DNA of 42,934 nt from an uncultured Parabacteroides sp. (GTDB lineage: Bacteria; Bacteroidota; Bacteroidia; Bacteroidales; Tannerellaceae). Made by a program: the position numbers and the translations under genes. How positions within the stretch are numbered: position 1 is the first letter of the stretch; every line of letters begins with the position of its first letter. The stretch covers positions 1 to 42,934 of the forward strand of contig CALVFH010000008.1 in assembly GCA_944326775.1 (NCBI GenBank), in the 5' to 3' direction. Shown here piece by piece: positions 1-7,953 of the stretch. Below the pieces are notes generated by a model that saw only the letters and a program-made list of their open reading frames with translations, was not told the origin of the DNA and did no database searches.

Positions 1-73
1 TGGATTCGAACCACCGAAGGCGTAAGCCAGCTGAGTTACAGTCAGCCCCATTTGGCCACTCTGGTAACTGCCC
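1..73 (-). tRNA. tRNA-Tyr (GTA), 3' end cut by window edge
   Basis: Read on the minus strand, the gene starts at 73 with GGGCAGT. It then has a D arm containing GAGTGGCCAAA, an anticodon arm with loop TGACTGTAACT (anticodon GTA, tyrosine), a long class II variable arm, and the T-loop GGTTCGAATCC. The long variable arm is expected for bacterial tRNA-Tyr. The 3' half of the acceptor stem lies beyond base 1. U8 and A14 fall in place when the gene starts at 73. Confidence 0.93.
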
Positions 74-92
74 CTCTTTCTTTATTGCGGTG

Positions 93-122
93 CAAAGGTA
101 CAACTAATTTTTTAACTTGCAA
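93..122 (-). promoter_or_regulatory. Promoter of tRNA-Tyr
   Basis: On the minus strand a TTG element (120-122) lies 19 bp before TACCTTTG (93-100), matching the Bacteroidetes consensus TTTG-N19-TAnnTTTG. Transcription would start near 87, about 14 bases before the tRNA. The element overlaps the 3' end of ribH. Confidence 0.7.
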
Positions 123-598
123 GAAAAATCTATCATTTTTATTGCAGTTACTGCAGCTTCGTCGCCCTTATTCCCGTAACGTCCGCCCGCACGGTCTTCG
201 GCCTGCTGCATCGTATCGGTTGTCAACAATCCGAAAATGAACGGGATATCATACATCAGGTTTAATTCCGTAATTCCTTGCGTCACGCCGGAACAAACAT
301 AATCGAAATGAGGCGTATCGCCGCGAACCACACAACCCAAGACAATCACCGCGTCGGGTTCTTTCGTCTCGGCCAGTTTCTTGGCGCCAAACGTAAGCTC
401 AAAACTTCCCGGCACACGCTTCACGAGGATGTTTTCAACTTTCACGCCATGACGCTCCAACGTATTACAAGCTCCTTCCAACAGTTTTTCGGTAATCGCG
501 CGGTTCCATTCCGCTACCACGATGCCCACCGTCATTTCCGAGGCATCGGGCACGCTGTTGAAATCATATTCCGATAAATTCTGATAAGCTGTAGCCAT
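104..598 (-). CDS. ribH: 6,7-dimethyl-8-ribityllumazine synthase
   Basis: This enzyme makes the last riboflavin precursor, condensing 5-amino-6-ribitylamino-uracil with dihydroxybutanone phosphate in the cytoplasm. At 164 aa it has the normal length for the family. Visible family motifs are EWN at residues 30-32, VPGSFEL at 62-68 and [14 protein letters not shown] at 88-101, where His97 matches the general acid-base histidine, followed by [16 protein letters not shown]. The gene lies 12 bp downstream of the TPR gene on the same strand, so the two are probably co-transcribed. No FMN riboswitch fold is seen upstream. Identity is certain from the motifs. Confidence 0.97.
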   Translation of the reverse strand: MATAYQNLSEYDFNSVPDASEMTVGIVVAEWNRAITEKLLEGACNTLERHGVKVENILVKRVPGSFELTFGAKKLAETKEPDAVIVLGCVVRGDTPHFDYVCSGVTQGITELNLMYDIPFIFGLLTTDTMQQAEDRAGGRYGNKGDEAAVTAIKMIDFSCKLKN

Positions 599-610
599 GG
601 TAAAAACAAT

Positions 611-1303
611 TTATTGGGCCAAAGCCGAAGCACGGGTAATATACTTGTCAATATCGGAAGCTTCTACCGACGTATAATATTTTTCCTTGATGGTCTGGTA
701 AGCCTTGATGGCCTTGTCGTATTGCTTCAAGCTTTCGTAGGCAAAGCCGGCCTTCTTCAGATAAACCGGGCTGATCACCTCATTGTCGGCAGCCTTGGCA
801 GCTTTCTCGAAATAAGAAACGCCTTCTTCCGTATTTCCCGAATCCAGATAACAATCGCCAATCAAGCCGATGATTGTCGGGGAAACCATGTTGTCATCCG
901 CGCTGAAAGACTTCAACAAATCGATAGCCTGTTCGTAGTCGCCAAGTTTGTAGCAGCAAATGCCGGCATAGGCCTTAGCCAGATTGCCTGTTTTCGTGTT
1001 GCCGTATTGGTCGATAATCGCGTTGAAGCCCTCATAACCGATACCGTCACCATTCAAGGCCAGTGCAAAAGAATCAATCCCGAAATAATATTCACCTTTG
1101 AAGATAGCCGCTTCAGCCTTCTTCTGTTGCGGAGCGAGATAGCCATATTTATATCCCAAAATAGCGGCTACAAGAACGGCTACCGCAATGATTCCGAAAA
1201 TAATCTTCTTTGAATTGGTTTCGATGAATAATTCCGACCTCGTTACGAGTTCTTCCACTTCGACAGACTCTTTTTCGTGTCCCTTACCTTTTGTAGTTGT
1301 CAT
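611..1303 (-). CDS. TPR-repeat single-pass membrane protein
   Basis: The 230-aa protein has a short charged N-terminus, one transmembrane segment at about residues 33-51 (IIFGIIAVAVLVAAILG) and an exported or periplasmic tail of tetratricopeptide-like helices. Recognisable TPR pieces include AKAYAGICCYKLGDYEQAID and YDKAIKAYQTI. The layout resembles YfgM-type tetratricopeptide proteins, which act as scaffolds or periplasmic chaperones, but a specific role cannot be read from the sequence. It stands first in a probable two-gene unit with ribH. A TACTTTTG element at 1357-1364 (minus) is a plausible -7 box. Confidence 0.85.
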   Translation of the reverse strand: MTTTKGKGHEKESVEVEELVTRSELFIETNSKKIIFGIIAVAVLVAAILGYKYGYLAPQQKKAEAAIFKGEYYFGIDSFALALNGDGIGYEGFNAIIDQYGNTKTGNLAKAYAGICCYKLGDYEQAIDLLKSFSADDNMVSPTIIGLIGDCYLDSGNTEEGVSYFEKAAKAADNEVISPVYLKKAGFAYESLKQYDKAIKAYQTIKEKYYTSVEASDIDKYITRASALAQ

Positions 1304-1356
1304 AATTTATTTATCGTTATTACTTTATTATTTTTTACTTATGGATATTCAGAGCG

Positions 1357-1364
1357 CAAAAGTA
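1357..1364 (-). promoter_or_regulatory. -7 element of TPR-ribH unit
   Basis: Read on the minus strand, TACTTTTG fits TAnnTTTG and lies about 54 bp before the TPR start codon. No clear -33 TTTG is seen at the right distance, so this rests on the -7 box alone. Confidence 0.5.
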
Positions 1365-1405
1365 GTTTTTTTCCACGAATAAATGATATTTCGGCCTATA
1401 TTTTT

Positions 1406-1413
1406 TAATTTTG
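1406..1413 (+). promoter_or_regulatory. -7 element of recF
   Basis: TAATTTTG fits the Bacteroidetes -7 consensus and lies 22 bp before the recF start codon, giving a very short leader. The upstream -33 box is not convincing. Confidence 0.5.
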
Positions 1414-1435
1414 CGCGAATTAATACCGCCGAAAG

Positions 1436-2533
1436 ATGATATTAAAGAAGCTATCTGTACTTAATTACAAGAATATCACGCAAGCAGAAATCTCGTTTTC
1501 GCCCAAGATGAATTGCTTTTTCGGGAACAACGGCATGGGAAAGACCAATCTCCTCGATGCGATTTACTACCTGTCGTTCTGCAAGAGCAGCAAAAACACC
1601 CCCGATTCGCAGATTATCCAGAACGGGCAAGACCTCTGCATCCTGCAAGGATGGTACGATTACGAAGGGCGCGAGGAAGATATTTTCTGCGCCATCCGCA
1701 AGCACCAGCGCAAGCAATTCCGGCGGAACAAAAAAGAATACACCAAACTGTCGGAACATATCGGCCTGCTCCCGCTGGTCATGGTCTCGCCCGCCGATTT
1801 CGAACTGATCCAGGGCGGAAGCGACGAACGCCGCCGTTTCCTCGACCTCATCATCTCGCAGAAAGACCCGAACTACCTGCACGCCCTCATCCAATACAAC
1901 AAGGCGCTGCTCCAGCGGAATACGCTCCTGAAAAAGCAAAGCCGCGACGCTTCGCTCTACGACATCCTGGAAATGCAGCTCGTCATGTACGGGCAGACGG
2001 TTTACGAAACCCGGCAGCGCGTGGTCGAAGCCTTCGTCCCGCTCTTCAACACCTATTACCAGGAAATCTGCCGCTCGGCCGAAACCGTCGGGCTGCACTA
2101 CGTCTCCCAACTGCAGGAAGGCCATTTTGCGGAAAGGTTGCAGGCCAACCGCGAGCGCGACATCATCCTGGGCTACACCTCGTGCGGCATCCACAAAGAT
2201 GAGCTGGAGATGACGCTCGGCGGATACCTGACGCGCCGCACCGGCTCGCAAGGGCAAAACAAAACCTATCTTATCGCCCTGAAACTCACCCAGTTTTCCC
2301 TGCTTGCCCAAGAGGGAAAGACGACGCCGGCACTGCTGCTGGACGATATTTTCGACAAATTGGACGCCGAGCGGGTGGAACAAATCATCAAACTGGCGGG
2401 AAGCACGACGTTCGGACAGATTTTCATCACGGATACGAACCGGAAATACCTCGATGCCATCCTAGCCAACTCCAGCCAGGACTACCGCCTTTTCAAAGTG
2501 GAGCAAGGAAACATTTGTCCGATGGAGGAATAA
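1436..2533 (+). CDS. recF: DNA replication and repair protein RecF
   Basis: RecF is an SMC-like ABC ATPase that helps load RecA at single-strand gaps through RecO and RecR. The 365-aa protein has family length. It shows a Walker A motif GNNGMGKTN at residues 30-38, an ABC signature SQGQ at 271-274 and a Walker B stretch LLLDDIFDKLD at 300-310. The start at 1436 puts the N-terminal MILKKLSVLNYKNI directly before the ATPase core, as in other RecF proteins. It is followed after 3 bp by a DUF721 gene, so the two are translated from one message. Confidence 0.97.
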   Translation: MILKKLSVLNYKNITQAEISFSPKMNCFFGNNGMGKTNLLDAIYYLSFCKSSKNTPDSQIIQNGQDLCILQGWYDYEGREEDIFCAIRKHQRKQFRRNKKEYTKLSEHIGLLPLVMVSPADFELIQGGSDERRRFLDLIISQKDPNYLHALIQYNKALLQRNTLLKKQSRDASLYDILEMQLVMYGQTVYETRQRVVEAFVPLFNTYYQEICRSAETVGLHYVSQLQEGHFAERLQANRERDIILGYTSCGIHKDELEMTLGGYLTRRTGSQGQNKTYLIALKLTQFSLLAQEGKTTPALLLDDIFDKLDAERVEQIIKLAGSTTFGQIFITDTNRKYLDAILANSSQDYRLFKVEQGNICPMEE

Positions 2534-2536
2534 AAC

Positions 2537-2830
2537 ATGAAACGCAGGAACACCCAACTTTTAGGCGAAGTCCTTCGCGACTTCTTCGAAGACAACACGG
2601 AACTCTACGACAAAATCATGGATATCCGCATCCAACGCGCCTGGCGGGAAACCCTCGGCCCGATGATCAACCATTACACCCGCAACCTCTTCGTGCGCGA
2701 CCACGTCTTGTACGTTTCCCTCACCTCGTCCGTCCTCCGGAGCGAACTGATGATCAGCAAAGACCGCCTGATTAAAAGTCTGAATGATTTTGCCGGACGG
2801 GCCGTCATCCGCGATATTGTCATGAGATAG
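2537..2830 (+). CDS. DUF721 (DciA-like) protein
   Basis: The 97-aa protein belongs to the DUF721 family, whose best-known member DciA delivers the replicative helicase DnaB in bacteria lacking DnaC. Typical features are the W-R-x-T-x-G core (AWRETLGPMI, about residues 35-44), the YTRNLFVRDHVLYVSL strand pair, and the ending LIKSLNDFAGRAVIRDIVMR. It is coupled to recF with a 3-bp gap, a common pairing. Helicase loading is inferred from the family and not shown here. Confidence 0.88.
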   Translation: MKRRNTQLLGEVLRDFFEDNTELYDKIMDIRIQRAWRETLGPMINHYTRNLFVRDHVLYVSLTSSVLRSELMISKDRLIKSLNDFAGRAVIRDIVMR

Positions 2831-2847
2831 GGCCAAGCTCAACCCTG

Positions 2848-3099
2848 ATTTGGGATTTCAAAGTCCCGGCAAACTGTTCCGGACCCTCGGAACGGGTGTC
2901 CAAAGCTCTTGCGGGCCGTTCCGGACCCTCGGAACGAGTGTCCAAAGCCTTAGTGAGCCGTTCCGAACCCTCGGAATGGGTATCCAAAGCCTTGGCGGGC
3001 CGTTCCGGATCCTCGGAATGGGAGCCCAAAGCCTTGGAGAGCCATTCCGGACCCTCGGAATGGGGGTTCAAAGCCTTGGCGAGCCGTTCCGGACCCTCG
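2848..3099. repeat. 42-bp tandem repeat array, 6 units
   Basis: Five clear units start at 2890, 2932, 2974, 3016 and 3058, all exactly 42 bp. A more diverged unit precedes them at 2848-2889. Each carries a CCAAAGCC-like block and a GTTCCGGACCCTCGGAAC-like palindrome across the unit junction (6-7 bp arms around GACCCT). In units 4-5 the arms change together from GTTCCG/CGGAAC to ATTCCG/CGGAAT, keeping the pairing. Because 42 is a multiple of three, several frames stay open through the array and create spurious ORFs. The last unit overlaps the 3' end of the PepSY-like gene. Confidence 0.92.
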
Positions 3100-3766
3100 G
3101 AAGAAGCCCCCCATCGTTATCGAAAGCCAGCTCCGTCCCCGATTCGAGCCAAAGCCGGTAACTCCAGACGGCATCGGGGTCCCTTTCCCAATCCGGGCAA
3201 ACCACATTCACGACGACCGATTCCGGAAAATGCTCCCGGACATACGCACCAATCTCCCGCGGAAGCAGTTCGTCGGCCGTCGGCCCTTCATGCAAATGCA
3301 ACTGCTCAAAACCCAGCCGCCCCGTCTCGGCCATCGCCACCTGCCGCCCGTCGTCCAGACGGAACGACCGGCCGTAGGCCGCCCGCGCGACACCGACAAC
3401 CGAAGCGGAATAGAGCTGGCGGATTTCCCGGACAGCGCCGGCCATCTCCGTCAATGCCGCAGGAAGTTCGCCGTCCGGAAAAACAATTTCGAGCCACTCG
3501 CCCGCATCGTCGAAGCTCACCGTCCGCCCGTCGCTATACATTATATAATAGGTGCCCTCGTCGGTAATCATGTTCGGGAGATATTCCAACCCCTCGGGCA
3601 GCTCCCCCGGATAGAGCGAATCCAGAAATGCCTGCGCCTTTTCAGGCAAAGTCAGACTGGGACAGACGACCAGCTCCGGCGCGCTTTCCGTATCTTCCGA
3701 ACAGGCAGGCAGCAGGGCCACAGCCACGGGCAGAAGCAGCCACAGGTATTTCAGATACCCCTTCAT
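3068..3766 (-). CDS. PepSY-like lipoprotein
   Basis: The 232-aa protein begins with a lipoprotein signal peptide. The hydrophobic run YLWLLLPVAVALLP is followed by a lipobox LPAC whose Cys would be lipidated, so it is probably on the outer membrane or periplasmic face. The body contains PepSY-like units (PF11396 type): helix, YPGELPEGLEYL, then strands TYYIMYSDGRTVSFDDAGEW. A second copy ends near ELAFDNDGGLL. These domains occur in secreted Bacteroidales proteins of unknown role. ATG at 3766 overlaps the esterase stop by one base (TGATG); GTG at 3769 is the alternative. The last eleven or so codons come from the 42-bp repeat array, so the C-terminus may be remodelled by it. Confidence 0.75.
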   Translation of the reverse strand: MKGYLKYLWLLLPVAVALLPACSEDTESAPELVVCPSLTLPEKAQAFLDSLYPGELPEGLEYLPNMITDEGTYYIMYSDGRTVSFDDAGEWLEIVFPDGELPAALTEMAGAVREIRQLYSASVVGVARAAYGRSFRLDDGRQVAMAETGRLGFEQLHLHEGPTADELLPREIGAYVREHFPESVVVNVVCPDWERDPDAVWSYRLWLESGTELAFDNDGGLLPRVRNGSPRL

Positions 3767-4644
3767 CACGGAATCACCTTGATTTCCTTAAACCACTCTT
3801 CGGCTCTTTCCGGCCAGGTGTTCACGCGGCTGCCCGTATCGCGCAGGCCGTAGCCGTGTCCGCCCTTGCTGTACAGATGTAGCCATGCCGGGACGCCGGC
3901 CTGCTTGAGCGCATAGAAATAGAAGAGGCTGCTGTTCACGTAGCTGCTGTCGTCTTCGGTCTGCACCATCATGGTCGGCGGCACCTCCTTGCTCACGTTC
4001 ACCTCCGGGGAAAGCTGGAAATTCTCCCCGTCGAGATAAGCCGGATAAACCAGCAGGCAGAAATCGGGCCGGCAGCTGACACGGTCCACCTCATCTGCCG
4101 CCGGATAAGCCCGGTCGGCAAATGCCGTGGATGCCATCGCGGAAAGATGACCGCCCGCCGAGAAGCCCATCACCCCGATTTTGTCGGCCCGCAGGTTCCA
4201 TTCCGACGCATGCGCCCGGACGTAGCTCAACGCCCGCTGGACATCCTGCAACGGAGCCAGATGCTTGGGCTGTCCCTCGCGGCGGGGAACGCGGTATTTC
4301 AACAAGACGGCCGTGATGCCCAAATCGTTCAGCCACTCGCAGATCTCAGAACCTTCCATATTGTAGGACAGGAATTCATACGCCCCGCCGGGACAAACCA
4401 CCATCGCCGCGCCGGTAGCTTTTTCCTCCGGAGCAGGATAGAAGGCAATCGTCGGAGCGCTTATGTTGGTGATGGAAATGACCGGCAGGCCCCCCGTATC
4501 ACCAATTTTCTCCTGTTTTTCCGTCAGCTGGACTTTCTCGCCCGGAGCGCCGTCGGGAAAAAGCAGGATTGTTTTCTCTTGAGAAAAGACAGGAAACATA
4601 GTTATCAACGAAAATACAGATGCACAAAGAAGTTGTTTTTTCAT
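3766..4644 (-). CDS. Secreted alpha/beta-hydrolase (acetyl-esterase/lipase type)
   Basis: The 292-aa protein has a signal peptide (MKKQLLCASVFSLITMFPVFSQ) and an alpha/beta-hydrolase fold. It shows an oxyanion loop CPGGAYEFL, the nucleophile elbow GFSAG, an acid in TEDDSS near the C-terminal third, and the histidine in KGGHGYG. This is the pattern of the BD-FAE/Aes-like esterases that deacetylate plant polysaccharides in Bacteroidales. The substrate is not evident. The Met at 4644 is chosen because an upstream in-frame Met at 4689 lies inside the manA terminator hairpin. It is coupled to the PepSY-like lipoprotein downstream. Confidence 0.88.
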   Translation of the reverse strand: MKKQLLCASVFSLITMFPVFSQEKTILLFPDGAPGEKVQLTEKQEKIGDTGGLPVISITNISAPTIAFYPAPEEKATGAAMVVCPGGAYEFLSYNMEGSEICEWLNDLGITAVLLKYRVPRREGQPKHLAPLQDVQRALSYVRAHASEWNLRADKIGVMGFSAGGHLSAMASTAFADRAYPAADEVDRVSCRPDFCLLVYPAYLDGENFQLSPEVNVSKEVPPTMMVQTEDDSSYVNSSLFYFYALKQAGVPAWLHLYSKGGHGYGLRDTGSRVNTWPERAEEWFKEIKVIP

Positions 4645-4670
4645 AAGCCAAATCATTTTATCGTCCCATA

Positions 4671-4722
4671 AAAAAGGGCAAGCGGGCAAAACAGCGTTGT
4701 TTTGTTCCCCGGCTTGCCCTTC
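4671..4722 (-). terminator. Terminator of the glgB-manA unit
   Basis: GGGCAAGC and an inner CAAAACA pair with TGTTTTG and GCTTGCCC, giving a long stem. On the minus strand a run of T follows (plus-strand A run at 4670-4675). Confidence 0.8.
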
Positions 4723-4739
4723 GCTTATTTTTCAAGAAA

Positions 4740-5714
4740 TTAATGAATGTACGTCTCCAGGAACTTGGCCTGCGGCGACGGGATCAAGGTGACTTCCTTC
4801 GTATCGGCCGGGATCAGTACGGTCTGTCCCTGGTGGATTTGAAGTTCATGGCCTTTGTCATCCACAATCGTGGCCTGTCCGCCCATACAGATGTAAATCA
4901 CAAACGAATCCAGTTCAGAGAAATCGCGCGACATGGTGGCATCGATATCCATCAGGTTCGTGGTGAAATATTTGCAATCGGCCAGCTCGACCGTAGCATT
5001 CGTATGTGCCTTGTAGTGCGTGCGGCAATCCGGATAATACGTATAGTCGATAGCATCCTTCGCCAGTTCGGTATGCAGTTCGCGGGTGTTGCCGTTTGCA
5101 TCCTTGCGGTTATAATCGTAGATGCGGTAAGTGATATTGCTGGTCTGCTGGATTTCAGCGATAAAGCAACCTGCCCCGATAGCATGGACGCGGCCTGCCG
5201 GGAGGAAGAAGACATCGCCCTCGCTCACGTCGTAGCGCTGGAGGACATCCATGAACGTATTGTTATTCACGCGCTCTACATACTCGTTGGCATCAATCTG
5301 CTTCGAGAAGCCCGAATACAAAGCAGCGTTCGGAGCCGCCTTGATGACATACCACATTTCGGTTTTGCCGAAAGAGTTGTGGCGAGCCTTGGCCAGTTCA
5401 TCGTTCGGATGCACCTGGATGGAAAGGTTGTCGCGGGCATCGATAAATTTGATCAACAGCGGGAAACGGGTGCCGAAACATTCCATCACCTTGCCGCCCA
5501 CCAATTGTTTGCCGTAAGTCTGGATCAGTTCGTCGATTGTTTTCCCGGCCAGCTCGCCATTGGCAACGACCGAGTAATTCCCATCGACATGAGACAACTC
5601 CCAACTTTCGCCGATACCTTCCTGTACCGGAGAGATCCCTTTGAACGGGCAAATAGCCGAACCGCCCCAAATGATTTTCTTCAGGATCGGTTGAAATGTA
5701 AATGGATATAACAT
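4740..5714 (-). CDS. manA: Mannose-6-phosphate isomerase, class I
   Basis: The enzyme interconverts mannose 6-phosphate and fructose 6-phosphate in the cytoplasm and depends on zinc. The 324-aa length is that of the short Bacillus/Bacteroidetes type. Metal-site motifs are visible: QVHPND at residues 100-105, the glutamate of KTEMWYV (about 119), and the histidine of LPAGRVHAIG (about 177). The opening KIIWGGSAI is also characteristic. It follows the branching enzyme by 20 bp on the same strand, so both are probably one transcript, ending at the hairpin at 4671-4722. Confidence 0.95.
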   Translation of the reverse strand: MLYPFTFQPILKKIIWGGSAICPFKGISPVQEGIGESWELSHVDGNYSVVANGELAGKTIDELIQTYGKQLVGGKVMECFGTRFPLLIKFIDARDNLSIQVHPNDELAKARHNSFGKTEMWYVIKAAPNAALYSGFSKQIDANEYVERVNNNTFMDVLQRYDVSEGDVFFLPAGRVHAIGAGCFIAEIQQTSNITYRIYDYNRKDANGNTRELHTELAKDAIDYTYYPDCRTHYKAHTNATVELADCKYFTTNLMDIDATMSRDFSELDSFVIYICMGGQATIVDDKGHELQIHQGQTVLIPADTKEVTLIPSPQAKFLETYIH

Positions 5715-5734
5715 AATTGTATGTTTTATTTGTA

Positions 5735-7825
5735 CTACTTCTGTTTCTGTTTAGTTGTCGTCTTTTTGGCTTTTGTCTTGGCCGGAGCCGCCTTTTCCGC
5801 CTTCGTCTCTTTCGGAGCCTTTACCTTACGCAAGACGACTGCGCTGCGTGCCGGAATATAAATCTTCAGCCACTCCTTCTTTTCCTTCTTATATAACGGA
5901 TCGAACTGGGTGAAATGATGAACCGAATCATCGTTCAAACCAAAGCCGCCGAAACACGGAGCGTCGGTATTCAACACGATCTCATACTCGCCCTTCGGAG
6001 CCAGGAACCCATAATCGGTAAAGGATTGGGTAGGATTGAAGTTGAAGACAAACACCAGGTCTTTGCGCATATAGGCCAGAATCTGGTCGCCGTCATTGTC
6101 CCAGATCTTCTGCAGCGGCGTTTTCTGAAAATCCTTCACGCTCTTCATCAGAGCCAGCATCGCCTGGTCAAAGTCACCCAGGAAATGATATTTCAGATTC
6201 AAGTCATCGACCAAATGCCATTGGCGACGGGCATATTTATAAGACCATCCGTTTCCTTCGCGCGGAAAATCGATCCATTCCGGATGTCCGAACTCATTCC
6301 CCATGAAGTTCAGATAACCGCCATTGATTGTCGTTGCCGTTACCAGACGGATCATCTTATGCAACGCCATACCGCGCTCTACCATGAAGTTATGGTCTTT
6401 TGATTCCATGTGCCAATACATATCGGCATCAATCAGGCGGAAGATGATAGTCTTGTCGCCCACCAACGCCTGGTCATGGCTTTCGGCATAGCTGATGGTT
6501 TTCTCGTCGGCACGGCGGTTTGTCGTTTCCCACCAGATAGCCGACGGATGCCAGTCTTCGTCTTTCTTTTCCTTGATGGTCTTGATCCAGAAATCGGGGA
6601 TGTTCATGGCCATACGATAGTCGAAACCGTATCCGCCATCTTCGATTTTAGCCGCCAGGCCCGGCATACCGCTCACTTCCTCGGCGATGGTAATGGCATT
6701 CTTGTTCACCTCGTGGATCAGCTTGTTGGCCAGGGTCAGATATACAATCGCGTCGCCATCCTGATGACCGTTATAATAATCCTCATAATTACAGAACGCT
6801 TCGCCTAAACCGTGGCTATAATAAAGCATGGAAGTCACGCCGTCGAAGCGGAAACCGTCGAACTTATATTCATCCAGCCAGAACTTGCAATTCGAAAGGA
6901 GGAAATGAAGCACTTCGTTCTTTCCGTAATCGAAGCAAAGCGAGTCCCAAGCCGGATGCTCCCGCCGGTCGCCCGAATGGAAATACAAATCATACGATCC
7001 GTCAAAACGACCTAAGCCTTCCACTTCATTCTTGACAGCATGGCTATGCACAATATCCATAATCACCGCCAAGCCCATGCTGTGTGCCTCGTCAATCAGC
7101 TGTTTCAGTTCGTCGGGAGTTCCGAAACGCGAAGAAGCGGCAAAAAAGCTGCTCACGTGATAGCCGAAAGAACCGTAATACGGATGCTCCTGGATAGCCA
7201 TGATCTGAATGGCATTATAGCCTTCCTTCACCACCCGCGGCAACACGTGCTCGCGAAACTCGTTATAGGTACCCACCTTTTCATCTTCCGTAGCCATACC
7301 GATATGACACTCATAAATCAGCAACGGAGAAGTATTGGGTTTGAATTTCTTAATTTTAAATCGATACGGATTTGCAGGATTCCATACCTGTGCGCTGAAT
7401 ATCTTCGATTGTTCATCCTGCACCACACGGCGGATCCATGCCGGAATACGTTCGCCGGCACCACCTTCCCACTCCATCCAAAGTTTAAACAGATCTTCAT
7501 GATGCAGCATATCTTCCGCCAAAGAGATTTCCCAAACGCCGTTGTCCAGCGGTTGCAGCCGATAGCGTTCGTCTTTTTGCCAGTCATTGAATGTTCCAAT
7601 CAGATAAATAGCAGTAGCATGAGGGGCCCATTCCCGGAAAACCCAACCCTTCAATGTTTTATGTAATCCGAAATAAAGATATCCGGAAGCAAATTCCGAT
7701 AAGGATTGTTTACCGTTATTCGTCAAATTGTTTTCCCTATCAATAACATATTGATATCTTCCTTGAATGGCGTTCTCGTACGGAGCAAGCCACGGGTCAT
7801 TCTTTATTAGATTCAAAGACTCCAT
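5735..7825 (-). CDS. glgB: 1,4-alpha-glucan branching enzyme
   Basis: A cytoplasmic GH13 enzyme that introduces alpha-1,6 branches during glycogen synthesis. The 696-aa product has a CBM48 region at about residues 40-130 (WVFREWAPHATAIYLIGTFN) and a GH13 barrel. The nucleophile is in DGFRFDGV (Asp about 328), the acid-base Glu in AEEVSG (about 382), and a conserved His-Asp in ESHDQALVGDK (about 450). The eukaryote-like sequence is usual for Bacteroidetes. The last 30 residues are a Lys/Ala/Thr-rich tail. The start at 7825 is preferred over 7855, because the promoter -7 box occupies 7853-7860 and transcription should begin near 7847. Confidence 0.94.
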   Translation of the reverse strand: MESLNLIKNDPWLAPYENAIQGRYQYVIDRENNLTNNGKQSLSEFASGYLYFGLHKTLKGWVFREWAPHATAIYLIGTFNDWQKDERYRLQPLDNGVWEISLAEDMLHHEDLFKLWMEWEGGAGERIPAWIRRVVQDEQSKIFSAQVWNPANPYRFKIKKFKPNTSPLLIYECHIGMATEDEKVGTYNEFREHVLPRVVKEGYNAIQIMAIQEHPYYGSFGYHVSSFFAASSRFGTPDELKQLIDEAHSMGLAVIMDIVHSHAVKNEVEGLGRFDGSYDLYFHSGDRREHPAWDSLCFDYGKNEVLHFLLSNCKFWLDEYKFDGFRFDGVTSMLYYSHGLGEAFCNYEDYYNGHQDGDAIVYLTLANKLIHEVNKNAITIAEEVSGMPGLAAKIEDGGYGFDYRMAMNIPDFWIKTIKEKKDEDWHPSAIWWETTNRRADEKTISYAESHDQALVGDKTIIFRLIDADMYWHMESKDHNFMVERGMALHKMIRLVTATTINGGYLNFMGNEFGHPEWIDFPREGNGWSYKYARRQWHLVDDLNLKYHFLGDFDQAMLALMKSVKDFQKTPLQKIWDNDGDQILAYMRKDLVFVFNFNPTQSFTDYGFLAPKGEYEIVLNTDAPCFGGFGLNDDSVHHFTQFDPLYKKEKKEWLKIYIPARSAVVLRKVKAPKETKAEKAAPAKTKAKKTTTKQKQK

Positions 7826-7852
7826 TTTATATTTAACAAATTGGTTATGGCG

Positions 7853-7882
7853 CAAAGATAGGGAAAAAATTGAGAAAACAAC
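7853..7882 (-). promoter_or_regulatory. Promoter of glgB-manA
   Basis: On the minus strand GTTG (7879-7882) is separated by 18 bp from TATCTTTG (7853-7860), a good Bacteroidetes sigma factor match. It places the start of the message downstream of the longer possible glgB start codon and so settles that start. Confidence 0.75.
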
Positions 7883-7953
7883 CTTTATACAGAGGATTAA
7901 ACTTTGTTTCCATTAATCTGTCTTATTCTCAAATCACTAATGAGATAAAAGAT

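Noticed and set aside
599..610. FMN riboswitch before ribH
   Set aside because: Only 11 bp separate it from the TPR gene, and no FMN aptamer motif is present in the upstream region.
2848..3099. The tandem arrays as CRISPR
   Set aside because: Units follow each other with no unique spacers, and no cas gene is present. The same holds for 17595-17748 and 30092-30378.
2850..3567. Plus-strand reading frames up to 223 codons through the 42-bp array and across the lipoprotein gene
   Set aside because: They exist because 42 is a multiple of three and the region is GC-rich. Composition is Arg/Pro/Ser-rich, and the opposite strand carries a proper lipoprotein with signal peptide and domains.
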